Shown here piece after piece: positions 35,202-43,291 of a stretch of 64,000 nt of DNA. Positions within the stretch are counted from its first letter, which is position 1; every line of letters begins with the position of its first letter. The DNA is taken from assembly GCF_012976305.1 (NCBI RefSeq), contig NZ_JABDSR010000002.1, positions 178,004 through 242,003 on the forward strand, in the 5' to 3' direction. Made by a program: the position numbers and the translations under genes. Origin of the DNA: Peptoniphilus faecalis. GTDB taxonomy: Bacteria > Bacillota > Clostridia > Tissierellales > Peptoniphilaceae. Below the pieces are notes generated by a model. It saw only the letters and a list, made by a program, of their open reading frames with translations, made no database searches and was not told the origin of the DNA.

Positions 35202-36998
35202 ATGGAAATTAAGACATTTGACGAAAGACTAAAACTTGGTAATGGAGATTATGACAGACTTGTAAACTCTAGAAAACCTAAGGGAATTGATGAAAAGAAA
35301 GCTTATATCATAGGTACAGGAATCGCTGGATTATCAACTGCTGGCTTTTTAATTAAAGATGCAAAAATGGATCCTTCAAAGATCGTGTTTTTAGAAAAAG
35401 ATGATATAGCTGGTGGAGCACTTGATGGTAAAGTTCTTCTAAACAGTGGCTATGTTGCAAGGGGTGGTCGTGAAACGGGTAACCGCTTTGAAACATTGTG
35501 GGATATTTTAAGTGTAATTCCTTCAAGAGAAAATCCTGAGATGTCAATTTTAGATGATCTATATTACACTAATCTTGACGATCCTAACTTTAGCAATTGT
35601 CGTATTACAAAAAACAATGGTCAACGCTATGATAATGGAAAATTTAATCTTTCAAAAGATGTAATTAAAGAAATTATTCATTTAATTTTGACACCAGATG
35701 AAAAATTACAAGGTATATCTGTTGAAGAAGTTTTATCTGATGAATTTTTAGAAAGTGATTTTTGGACATATTATAGAACGATGTTTGCCTTTGAAAATTG
35801 GCATTCAGTACTTGAATTAAAATTGTATATAAATCGTTTTATTCACTTAGTCGGTGGATTGCCTAACCTTTCAGCATTACAATTCACAAGATATGATCAA
35901 TATGAATCTATTGTAGTACCTATGATGAAATGGTTAAAGGATAAGGGTGTTAAAACTGAATACAATTTTGAAGTTAGTGATATAGAATTTAATATTACAA
36001 AGGATAAAAAAGTTGCTACTAAAATTATCGCATCTGATTCAAAGACAGGTGAAGATAAGTCAATTTCACTTACAGAAAATGATCTTGTATTTGTAACTAC
36101 AGGTTCTTTAGTAGAATCATCAGTTTATGGCAACAATAATAAGGCACCAAGCATTGACATTGATACAGAAGAAAGCTTTAAATTGTGGAAAAATATTGCT
36201 AAAAAATCTGATGATTTTGGACATCCAGAAGTTTTCACATCAGATATTGACAAAACAAATTGGGAATCAGCAACAGTAACTGTAAAGAGCAAAGAAATTT
36301 CATCTTATATTGAAAAAATAACTAAGAGAAGTCCTTACACGGGAAAAGTTGTAACTGGTGGAATTGTATCTGTACTTGATTCAAATTGGTTAATGAGTTG
36401 GACAATTAATCGTCAAGGACAATATATTGGACAACCAGAAGATGAAATAGCTGTTTGGGTATATGCACTCTTTACTGATAAAGAGGGAGATTATATTAAA
36501 AAACCTATGAAATTCTGTACTGGTGAAGAAATTGCAAAAGAATGGCTATACCATATTGGAGTACCTGAAAGCGACATTGATAGGCTTGCAAAAGAAACTT
36601 CAACTGTTCCTGTATTCATGCCATATATTACAGCACAATTTATGCCAAGAAGTTTTGGAGACAGACCTTATGTTGTTCCTAAAAATGCAGTTAACTTTGC
36701 TTTTCTAGGACAATTTGTTGAAACACTTGACAATCCAGGTCGTGATACAGTATTTACAACAGAATACTCTGCAAGATGTGCAATGGAAGCAGTGTATGTA
36801 TTAACAGGTGTAGAAAAGAAAGTACCAGAGGTATTTGCATCAAGATATGATATTAGATATTTATTAGCAGGAGTAAGCGTATTAAATGATGGTGAAAAGC
36901 CAGAATTAGATCTACCTTTTGGTGCAGATGCGATTGTAGGAAAGAAAATTGCAGGCACAGAAATCGAAAAAATGCTTAAAGAATATAATTTGATTTAA
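35202..36998 (+). CDS. ohyA: Oleate hydratase (myosin-cross-reactive antigen family)
   Basis: A 598-residue FAD enzyme that adds water to the cis-9 bond of oleic and similar fatty acids, giving 10-hydroxy acids and detoxifying host unsaturated fatty acids. FAD motif GTGIAGLS (38-45); the GGRE loop with Glu91 corresponds to the catalytic Glu region of characterised hydratases. NWHSVLELKLYINRFIHLVGG and the C-terminal GVEKKVPEVFASRYDIRYLLAG are family signatures. Length is typical. GGAGG site. No other lipid genes adjacent except the TetR regulator. Confidence 0.94.
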   Translation: MEIKTFDERLKLGNGDYDRLVNSRKPKGIDEKKAYIIGTGIAGLSTAGFLIKDAKMDPSKIVFLEKDDIAGGALDGKVLLNSGYVARGGRETGNRFETLWDILSVIPSRENPEMSILDDLYYTNLDDPNFSNCRITKNNGQRYDNGKFNLSKDVIKEIIHLILTPDEKLQGISVEEVLSDEFLESDFWTYYRTMFAFENWHSVLELKLYINRFIHLVGGLPNLSALQFTRYDQYESIVVPMMKWLKDKGVKTEYNFEVSDIEFNITKDKKVATKIIASDSKTGEDKSISLTENDLVFVTTGSLVESSVYGNNNKAPSIDIDTEESFKLWKNIAKKSDDFGHPEVFTSDIDKTNWESATVTVKSKEISSYIEKITKRSPYTGKVVTGGIVSVLDSNWLMSWTINRQGQYIGQPEDEIAVWVYALFTDKEGDYIKKPMKFCTGEEIAKEWLYHIGVPESDIDRLAKETSTVPVFMPYITAQFMPRSFGDRPYVVPKNAVNFAFLGQFVETLDNPGRDTVFTTEYSARCAMEAVYVLTGVEKKVPEVFASRYDIRYLLAGVSVLNDGEKPELDLPFGADAIVGKKIAGTEIEKMLKEYNLI

Positions 36999-37038
36999 AA
37001 GATAAATTAAAAATAAAAAATAATAAAAAAGAAAGAAT

Positions 37039-37066
37039 ACCAGTTCTGAAAAGGACTGGTTTTCTT
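37039..37066 (+). terminator. Terminator of oleate hydratase
   Basis: ACCAGTTC-TGAAAA-GGACTGGT (one G-U) followed by TTTCTTT. Confidence 0.8.
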
Positions 37067-37220
37067 TATAATAGTTGTAATTTAATTTTGTCTAATTAGC
37101 ACTTAAAAATGTAGATATTTATAAAGAATATTGATATGAAAAATTATAGCATCATATGAAAATTTATTGTTATATAGTTTTGAATTATAAATTTTTGAAG
37201 TATGTATGAAGCAATAAATA

Positions 37221-37250
37221 TTGTAAAAACATGACCTTAAATGGTATCAT
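37221..37250 (+). promoter_or_regulatory. Possible promoter of the apbE operon
   Basis: TTGTAA (37221-37226), 18-nt spacer, TATCAT (37245-37250), then GAAGGTG before the ATG at 37266. Confidence 0.4.
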
Positions 37251-37265
37251 ATAGAAGGTGATACT

Positions 37266-38387
37266 ATGAAAAAGATAATACTTGCCTTGGCTTTGGGAGG
37301 ACTTTTAATTTTCTCTGGTTGTGGCGATAAAAATGTTAATAATAAAAATTCAAATCAAAAAAACAATAATTCAATTTCTCAAGAAGTTAAAAAAGATGGA
37401 GAAAAACACGAACTGGAATTTTACGATACCTTTGACACTGTTATAAATATTGCAATTTTTTCTGATTCCGATGATTTTGCAAATGAAAATTTGGGATATG
37501 CAAAGGAAAGGTACGAAGAACTCCACAAACTTTTTGACAATTATAAAAATTACAATGGTATTGTAAATGTAAAAACTATTAATGACAACGCAGGTGTCAA
37601 GCCAGTCGCTGTAGATAAGACATTATTTAATCTTATAAAAAGCTCCATTGACGATTATAATAATATTTCTCACAAAACTAATATCGCCCTTGGGTCTGTA
37701 ACCAAACTTTGGAATGAGTACAGAGATCTTTATGAGTCTGGAAAGACTAAAGAAGAAGTTATAAAGCTAAAGGGAGAGGCAATTCCCAGCGATGAGGAGT
37801 TGGAAAAGCTACGTCCTTTCATAAAGGTAGAGAACATAAAACTAAATGAAGATACAAGAGAAGTCTATATTGACAAGGGTATGAAACTTGATTTAGGTGC
37901 AACTGCCAAGGGATTTGCAACTGAGATTGTGGCAAAGGAACTTGAGGAAAGAGGAGTTAAGTCGGCGGTAATTTCTGCTGGTGGAAATGTTAGAATAATT
38001 GGAAAGCCAGTTGATGGTCGTGATAATTTTAAAATTGGGATTCAAAATCCTGATATGGAAAGCGAAAATTCAATTATTGCCGTTGTAAATGTAACTAATA
38101 CTTCTATTGTAACTAGTGGCGATTATCAAAGATATTTTGATTTAGATGGCAAGAGATATTGTCACATAATAGACCCTGACACTTTAAAGCCCGCAACAGA
38201 CTTGAAATCTGTAACTATTATTAAGGAAGATTCAGGACTTGCTGACTTTTTATCTACAGCTGCTTTTAATTCCACAGGTGAAGGTATAGAGTCTTTGTCA
38301 GAAAAAACTAATTCTGCAATTATCTGGGTGGATAAGGACATGAACTTAAAGATGACAGAAAATGCAGCTAAGTACATTGACCATTAG
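37266..38387 (+). CDS. apbE: FAD:protein FMN transferase lipoprotein (ApbE)
   Basis: A 373-residue lipoprotein (signal helix, lipobox FSGC, Asn/Lys linker) carrying the ApbE domain from about residue 50: FYDTFDTVINI, DNYKNYNGIVNVKTIN, LDLGATAKGFATE, AVISAGGNVRIIG, HIIDPDTLKPATD and ADFLSTAAF. ApbE uses FAD to attach FMN covalently to Thr/Ser of extracytoplasmic flavoproteins such as RnfG/RnfD, NqrB/C or FMN-binding electron-transfer lipoproteins. No target with an FMN-binding domain is visible here. Eight bases separate it from the next membrane protein, so they are likely co-transcribed. Confidence 0.93.
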   Translation: MKKIILALALGGLLIFSGCGDKNVNNKNSNQKNNNSISQEVKKDGEKHELEFYDTFDTVINIAIFSDSDDFANENLGYAKERYEELHKLFDNYKNYNGIVNVKTINDNAGVKPVAVDKTLFNLIKSSIDDYNNISHKTNIALGSVTKLWNEYRDLYESGKTKEEVIKLKGEAIPSDEELEKLRPFIKVENIKLNEDTREVYIDKGMKLDLGATAKGFATEIVAKELEERGVKSAVISAGGNVRIIGKPVDGRDNFKIGIQNPDMESENSIIAVVNVTNTSIVTSGDYQRYFDLDGKRYCHIIDPDTLKPATDLKSVTIIKEDSGLADFLSTAAFNSTGEGIESLSEKTNSAIIWVDKDMNLKMTENAAKYIDH

Positions 38388-38395
38388 GAGTTATC

Positions 38396-38893
38396 ATGAG
38401 AAATAACACTAGAGGTTTAATTTTTCACATCTTAATAATTTTTATAACTTTTGCCATGGCTGCTATAATTAATATAAGTAGCAGCGTGAGAAGTTTAGTT
38501 TATGGGAATATTTTTTTTAAATATATTTTAGTTGCCGCAATTTTGCTGCTATATTACAATTTTGGAAAATTGCTTTCAAAGAGAAATGCAAGGAGTATTG
38601 ATTTTTTTGCAGGTAATTTAATATTCTTAATAGGATTAATTTTATTTGCCTTTGGTTTTTTAGGGCTTGGAAGAAAAATTTTTGAAGCTTCAGTTGGAGG
38701 AAGTTATTGGAAATTTCCTCTGGAATTCTTTTTGATGCCAGAAGTTTATGCTATTAAGGTATTGGGAATAAATTACAATGCCATAAGTCTTCTTATTGCT
38801 ACGTTAATACCGAGTTTTATTTATGGAATCAGCATAAAAATTTCTAGAGCAAAGATAATTAAAAGAAATAGACTTAAAAACAGAAGAAAATAG
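38396..38893 (+). CDS. Four-helix membrane protein, unknown
   Basis: A 165-residue hydrophobic protein with four predicted helices (about 9-27, 38-55, 70-92, 120-145) and a strongly basic C-tail (KIIKRNRLKNRRK). No motif recognised. It lies between apbE and a PgpA-like gene in an apparent operon. It may be an anchor or partner for a flavinylated electron-transfer chain, but that is only contextual. Confidence 0.7.
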   Translation: MRNNTRGLIFHILIIFITFAMAAIINISSSVRSLVYGNIFFKYILVAAILLLYYNFGKLLSKRNARSIDFFAGNLIFLIGLILFAFGFLGLGRKIFEASVGGSYWKFPLEFFLMPEVYAIKVLGINYNAISLLIATLIPSFIYGISIKISRAKIIKRNRLKNRRK

Positions 38894-38901
38894 GAGGATA
38901 C

Positions 38902-39408
38902 ATGAAAAATTCAATTTACAAATACGACAGTGAAGAGCTTTACAATCACGCTGTCAATAGATTAAGGGATTTTGGTGTTGAACTAATAGAAATTGCAAAG
39001 TTGGTACAGGAATTGCAGGGCGAATATATTGAGAATCTTGATCTTGATAGATGTCTTGACAGTGTAAAGAGCGTAATAAAAAAGAGAGATTCCGTTCATG
39101 CAATTCTAACTGGACTTGCCCTTGATGACTTGGCAAATGAAGGAAAATTACCGGAACCAATTCAATCAATAATTCACGACGACGAAGGATTATATGGAGT
39201 TGATGAGATATTAACTCTTGGAATTGTGAATATGTATGGCACAATTGGTCTTACAAACTTTGGCTATCTCGACAAGAAAAAAATTGGGATAATAAAAGAA
39301 CTTGATGAAAAGAAAAAAGCGGAAAGAGTAACTACCTTTGCAGATGACTTGGTGGCAGCAATTGCTGCAGCTGCATCTGCAAGAATAGCTCATCAAAATA
39401 GAAAATAA
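38902..39408 (+). CDS. Phosphatidylglycerophosphatase A-like protein (YutG/PgpA family)
   Basis: A 168-residue protein matching the soluble Gram-positive branch of PgpA: ALDDLANEGKLPEPIQ, DEGLYGVDEILTLGIVNMYG, IGLTNFGYLDKKKIG and TTFADDLVAAIAAAAS with the conserved acidic residues. The family dephosphorylates phosphatidylglycerophosphate or has a related regulatory role. AGGAGG site nine bases after the membrane protein gene. Confidence 0.85.
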   Translation: MKNSIYKYDSEELYNHAVNRLRDFGVELIEIAKLVQELQGEYIENLDLDRCLDSVKSVIKKRDSVHAILTGLALDDLANEGKLPEPIQSIIHDDEGLYGVDEILTLGIVNMYGTIGLTNFGYLDKKKIGIIKELDEKKKAERVTTFADDLVAAIAAAASARIAHQNRK

Positions 39409-40053
39409 TTATAAAATGCGGAAGGTTTTATTGTGATAATCGATGAGACCTTCTTTTTTTAGTTTAGAAAGTTCACGGGAGAGGGAGGAGCGGTTTAAAT
39501 TTAAAAATTGTGCTAGTTCTGTTATGTTAAAGTCAATGGTAAAGTATTTTGAGTGACTTTTACGGGCTTGCGTTGACAAGAAATACAAAATTTTTGCACG
39601 AGAAGTGGGAAGGGTCAAAAGATTTAATTTGTCGCGCATAAATAAATTTTTGCCAGCAAGAATTTTTATTAAATTATCCTTAACTTTTTCCTTTGATTTT
39701 AAATTTTTACTTGAAAAAGAATTGTAGTCGAAGAAAATTATTTCTGTATCCATAGTTGTAACCACGGATAGCGGAATTTCCCTTACGCCCTTGATTAAAA
39801 TTGACTCGGCAAAAAGTGCAGGCGCAGATAATTTTGATAAAATAGTTTTGTTGCCAAAGACATCGTCCATTTCTAGATCCACTTGTCCCTTTAATAGTAT
39901 GCCAAAGTAATTTATGTGATCTCCCACGCTAAAGATAGTACTTTTATTTTTATAAACTTTTATATCTGAAAGATAATTTTTAACTTCATCAAGTTCTACT
40001 TCATTTAAATTGTTGAATAATTGTAGATTTGTAAGTATATTTGAAAGTTCCAT
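39409..40053 (-). CDS. Crp/Fnr family transcriptional regulator
   Basis: A 214-residue regulator: cyclic-nucleotide-binding beta-barrel (about 10-115), long dimer helix, then a winged HTH (FNITELAQFLNLNRSSLSRELSKL, about 175-200). It contains no cysteine at all, so it cannot sense redox through an Fe-S cluster as FNR does. ATG 40053 is used because GAGGTG precedes it; the longer frame starts inside that site. Divergent from the hydrogenase genes, which it probably controls. Confidence 0.9.
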   Translation of the reverse strand: MELSNILTNLQLFNNLNEVELDEVKNYLSDIKVYKNKSTIFSVGDHINYFGILLKGQVDLEMDDVFGNKTILSKLSAPALFAESILIKGVREIPLSVVTTMDTEIIFFDYNSFSSKNLKSKEKVKDNLIKILAGKNLFMRDKLNLLTLPTSRAKILYFLSTQARKSHSKYFTIDFNITELAQFLNLNRSSLSRELSKLKKEGLIDYHNKTFRIL

Positions 40054-40086
40054 ATAACACCTCATCTATATTTTAACATTAAAGGG

Positions 40087-40172
40087 ATAATAATATTAAA
40101 AAAATCACATGATTATTGAAGAAGTGATTGTTAAATGTTAAACTATCTATATAGAAATCTTTAGGAGGATAT
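40087..40172. promoter_or_regulatory. Divergent control region, regulator/hydrogenase
   Basis: Contains AATCAC and GTGATT as an inverted pair (about 40107-40130), and the AACATT/AATGTT pair near 40074 and 40134. A possible promoter is TTGAAG, 17-nt spacer, TAAACT before the AGGAGG at 40163. Candidate site for the adjacent Crp/Fnr protein. Confidence 0.35.
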
Positions 40173-40445
40173 ATGAAAGTTACTATTTGCATGGGTGCTA
40201 GGTGCACTCTTATGGGAGCTAATGCTATATACGACGCAGTAGAGTACTTACAAGACCATTTGTGTGGACCTGAGTCTGAACTTTGTTCTGCAGAAAATTT
40301 GGAAGTTGAATTTGCACATTGCTTAAATTATTGCAAGATTCACAACAATGAAGCATCGCCAGTTGTTATTGTAGATGACGAAATTATGCTAAAGGCTACC
40401 GCTCAGGAAGTTAGTGCAAAAATTATTGATAAATTAAGGATATAG
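40173..40445 (+). CDS. Thioredoxin-like [2Fe-2S] ferredoxin (NuoE/HydC-like)
   Basis: A 90-residue thioredoxin-fold iron-sulfur protein. Cys6 and Cys11 plus Cys50 and Cys54 give the C-x4-C ... C-x3-C pattern of the NuoE-type [2Fe-2S] domain. Two further cysteines (31, 38) lie between. Located 12 bases before the hydrogenase gene with AGGAGG site; probably its electron carrier or subunit. Confidence 0.8.
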   Translation: MKVTICMGARCTLMGANAIYDAVEYLQDHLCGPESELCSAENLEVEFAHCLNYCKIHNNEASPVVIVDDEIMLKATAQEVSAKIIDKLRI

Positions 40446-40457
40446 TAAGGGGAAGAG

Positions 40458-41963
40458 ATGAAAGAAACATATGGAACACTTGTCGATATCAGAAGAAAAG
40501 TTTTTGCTGAAGTTGCAAGAATTGCATATAATGATATAGATATTTCCGCCCTAGAAGAGTCCAGCTACAAAATTGTGCCTGGCGAAGTGGCGAGATATAG
40601 AAGTGATATTTTTAGAGAAAGAGCAGTTGTTGACGAGAGACTTAGGCTAGCTATGGGTCTAGATGTTAGAAAAATTGGCGTATTTAAAAATGTAACTGAT
40701 GGTTTTGACAAAGTAGACATAGACACAAATGCTTATGAAAAACCTCTTATAAATGTAATAAAATTTGGTTGTGAAGCTTGTCCAACTAAGGCATATTACA
40801 CTACGGATAATTGTAGAAAATGCCTTGCACATCCATGCATAAATGTATGTCCAGTAAATGCAATTTCTATGGGAAAGGACAGAACTATAATTGACAAGGA
40901 CAAGTGCGTTAAATGCGGCAGATGTCAAGATGCCTGTCCATATTCTGCAATTGTAAAGTACGAAAGACCATGTGCAGCAGCCTGTGGTGTAAATGCAATT
41001 GATTCAGATGAATATGGAAGAGCTGAAATAGATCAAGATAAATGTGTTGCATGTGGAAGATGTATTGCAGAATGTCCCTTTGGAGCAATTTCTGACAAGA
41101 CACAAATTTTCCAATTGATAAAGGCAATAAAATCTGGCAAAAAAGTTTATGGAGCTATTGCACCTTCATACATAGGACAATTTGGTGCTAATACAAGTGC
41201 AAAACAAATAATTGAAGCAATAAAATTACTTGGTTTTGAAGATGTAGTAGAAGTTGCTCTTGGAGCGGATTTGACAACTCTTCATGAAGCAAAGGAATAT
41301 CTCGAGAGGGTGCCTGAAGATATACCATTTATGGGTACAAGTTGTTGCTTTTCATGGACGCTTATGATAAAAAATGAATTTCCAGAATTTTTTGATCAAG
41401 TTTCTGACTCCGGTTCGCCAATGAGGTACACGGCAAATCATATAAAGGCAAAGGATCCCGATGCAGTAGTAGTATTTATTGGACCTTGCACTTCGAAAAA
41501 ATTAGAGGCAATTGATACAAAAGTAAAATCCGATGTTGACTTTGTAATAACTTTTGAAGAACTTATGGGAATGTTTGTAGCAAAAAATATTGAACCATCA
41601 GAAATAAAAGTTGAAGAAAAGGTTGAAGATGGTTCAGCACTTGGGCGAGGGTATCCAATTGCAGGTGGCGTTGCCGAATCTGTAAAAGTTGTCGCAGAAA
41701 AAATTGCTCCAGACAGGGATATTCATATTCAAGGAGCACACACACTTTCTGAATGTATGAAGATGCTAAAAATTGCAAAGGCTGGAAAGTTAGATGGATA
41801 TTTACTAGAAGGTATGGCATGCCCTGGCGGATGTATCGCAGGTGTGGGGACTATTGCATCCGTAAATAGAGTTAAAAAGCAAATTGAAAAATTCAAAAAA
41901 GAATCAATTTATCAAACTCCTTTAGAAAATGTAAATATAGAAAAAGAGAGAGAAAATATATAG
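40458..41963 (+). CDS. Monomeric [FeFe] hydrogenase with ferredoxin-type clusters
   Basis: A 501-residue enzyme making or oxidising H2. Four-cysteine clusters: C105/C108/C119/C122 region, C150-x2-C153-x2-C156-x3-C160 and C196-x2-C199-x2-C202-x3-C206, with extra cysteines at 127, 131, 172 and 176. H-cluster motifs: TSCC (Cys296, Cys297), GPCTSKKLE (Cys344) and EGMACPGGC (Cys455, Cys459). TSCC is followed by Phe instead of the usual Pro. Layout resembles group B [FeFe] hydrogenases of fermentative Firmicutes. The maturases HydE/F/G are not in the window. Probable electron donor: ferredoxin via the small [2Fe-2S] protein. Confidence 0.9.
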   Translation: MKETYGTLVDIRRKVFAEVARIAYNDIDISALEESSYKIVPGEVARYRSDIFRERAVVDERLRLAMGLDVRKIGVFKNVTDGFDKVDIDTNAYEKPLINVIKFGCEACPTKAYYTTDNCRKCLAHPCINVCPVNAISMGKDRTIIDKDKCVKCGRCQDACPYSAIVKYERPCAAACGVNAIDSDEYGRAEIDQDKCVACGRCIAECPFGAISDKTQIFQLIKAIKSGKKVYGAIAPSYIGQFGANTSAKQIIEAIKLLGFEDVVEVALGADLTTLHEAKEYLERVPEDIPFMGTSCCFSWTLMIKNEFPEFFDQVSDSGSPMRYTANHIKAKDPDAVVVFIGPCTSKKLEAIDTKVKSDVDFVITFEELMGMFVAKNIEPSEIKVEEKVEDGSALGRGYPIAGGVAESVKVVAEKIAPDRDIHIQGAHTLSECMKMLKIAKAGKLDGYLLEGMACPGGCIAGVGTIASVNRVKKQIEKFKKESIYQTPLENVNIEKERENI

Positions 41964-42039
41964 GAATTTAGGTATTTAATTTTACAAACTATCTAATCCA
42001 AAAGCTTGTAAAAATAAATAAAAAAATCCACCATAAATA

Positions 42040-42068
42040 TTGACAAACTAGGCTACGTAGTCTAAAAT
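42040..42068 (+). promoter_or_regulatory. rplM-rpsI promoter
   Basis: TTGACA (42040-42045), 17-nt spacer, TAAAAT (42063-42068). The spacer contains the palindrome CTACGTAG. Confidence 0.8.
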
Positions 42069-42077
42069 ATAGGTCAT

Positions 42078-42108
42078 GTTTAAAAAGCCCCGGAATAATT
42101 TTTTAAAC
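42078..42108 (+). promoter_or_regulatory. Leader hairpin before rplM, L13-leader-like
   Basis: GTTTAAAAA (42078-42086) pairs perfectly with TTTTTAAAC (42100-42108) around a loop with GCCCCGGAATAAT, ending seven bases before the AGGAGG. The position fits an autoregulatory r-protein leader of the kind known before rplM in low-GC Firmicutes. No consensus check possible here. Confidence 0.5.
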
Positions 42109-42127
42109 TATTTAGGAGGAAAATTCA

Positions 42128-42556
42128 TTGAAAAGCTACATGGCTAAAGCAAATGAAGTTGAAAGAAAATGGTATGTAATTGATGCAGAAGGCAAAGTCC
42201 TTGGTAGATTAGCATCTGAAATTGCAAGCGTACTAAGAGGAAAGAGAAAACCTATCTTTACACCACATGTGGACTGTGGGGACTTTGTAATTGTAATTAA
42301 TGCGGACAAAGTTGTATTGACAGGAAATAAATTAAATCAAAAAATTCACGCATATCACACAGGATATCCAGGCGGAAGAAAAGAAATTGTCTATTCTGAA
42401 ATGATTAAAAAAAGACCAGAGAGAGTTATTGAACTGGCTGTTAAGGGAATGCTTCCTAAAAACAGACTTGGTAGAAAGATGATCAAGAAACTTAAGGTTT
42501 ATGCTGGAAGCGAACATCCACACGAAGCGCAAACACCTGAAGTATACGAATTTTAA
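42128..42556 (+). CDS. rplM: 50S ribosomal protein L13
   Basis: A 142-residue L13. TTG at 42128 is chosen: AGGAGG ends seven bases upstream and the resulting MKSYMAK matches the usual firmicute start; ATG 42140 is too far from the site. Typical motifs [38 protein letters not shown] and [14 protein letters not shown]. Co-transcribed with rpsI. Confidence 0.97.
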   Translation: MKSYMAKANEVERKWYVIDAEGKVLGRLASEIASVLRGKRKPIFTPHVDCGDFVIVINADKVVLTGNKLNQKIHAYHTGYPGGRKEIVYSEMIKKRPERVIELAVKGMLPKNRLGRKMIKKLKVYAGSEHPHEAQTPEVYEF

Positions 42557-42568
42557 TTGGAGGTAAGA

Positions 42569-42961
42569 ATGGATACTATACAATATAGAGGTACTGGAAG
42601 AAGAAAAAAATCCATCGCCCAAGTTAGACTTCTACCTGGCAATGGAAAATTTACAATTAATGGAAGAGATATTGAAGAATACTTTGATTTTGAAACTCTA
42701 AGAACAGTTGCAAAAGAACCCCTTGAACTTACTGATACAGAAGGATCTTTTGATGTAATTGTTAAAGTAATCGGTGGCGGTTACTCAGGACAAGCAGGTG
42801 CTATAAGACATGGTGTTGCAAGAGCACTTCTTGAAGTTGATCCTGAATACAGATCAGTTCTTAAAAAAGCAGGTTTCTTAACAAGAGATCCGAGAATGAA
42901 GGAAAGAAAGAAATACGGTCTTAAAAAAGCAAGACGTTCTCCACAATTCTCAAAAAGATAA
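42569..42961 (+). CDS. rpsI: 30S ribosomal protein S9
   Basis: A 130-residue S9 with [36 protein letters not shown] and the C-terminal tail [12 protein letters not shown] that reaches the P site. ATG 42569 follows GGAGG; an upstream TTG overlaps that site. Confidence 0.98.
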   Translation: MDTIQYRGTGRRKKSIAQVRLLPGNGKFTINGRDIEEYFDFETLRTVAKEPLELTDTEGSFDVIVKVIGGGYSGQAGAIRHGVARALLEVDPEYRSVLKKAGFLTRDPRMKERKKYGLKKARRSPQFSKR

Positions 42962-42978
42962 TTTTATATTATTTTACA

Positions 42979-43003
42979 AAAGCCTTGGAAACAGGGCTTT
43001 TTT
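42979..43003 (+). terminator. rplM-rpsI terminator
   Basis: AAAGCCTT / AGGGCTTT stem (one wobble) followed by TTT-rich run. Confidence 0.85.
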
Positions 43004-43009
43004 GTTTGC

Positions 43010-43176
43010 TCTAATTTAGGCTCTATGTCAAACTTTGGGAGGCTCTATAGTATCTGTTGGGTGTAAAAACTCTAATAGATATTATGGAGCTTATTTTAAA
43101 TATAGTAGTTAATTATTTAATTGCAAAAGAAGAAAAGCAAGAATTTATAAAAGTGATGAATAAGTTATCTGAATAA
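43010..43176 (+). other. Intergenic remnant with a repeated GGCTCTAT and a 30-codon frame
   Basis: GGCTCTAT occurs at 43019 and 43041 as a direct repeat. An ATG at 43084 opens a 30-codon frame (MELILNIVVNYLIAKEEKQE...) to 43176; the open frame extends a few codons further upstream. It has no ribosome site and no recognised homologue, so it may be a fragment of a lost gene or mobile element. Nothing else seen between 43004 and 43291 apart from a TATAAT at 43262-43267 for pyc. Confidence 0.3.
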
Positions 43177-43291
43177 AAAATTGAACTTTGGATACTTATT
43201 GCAAGTTTAGGGAAATTCAGATTTTTATTTGCTGATTCTACACTTTAGTCTATATTTGATGTATAATATGTAAAACTAAAGGGAGGATATT

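Noticed and set aside
39409..40053. Oxygen-sensing FNR
   Set aside because: The protein has no cysteine residues.
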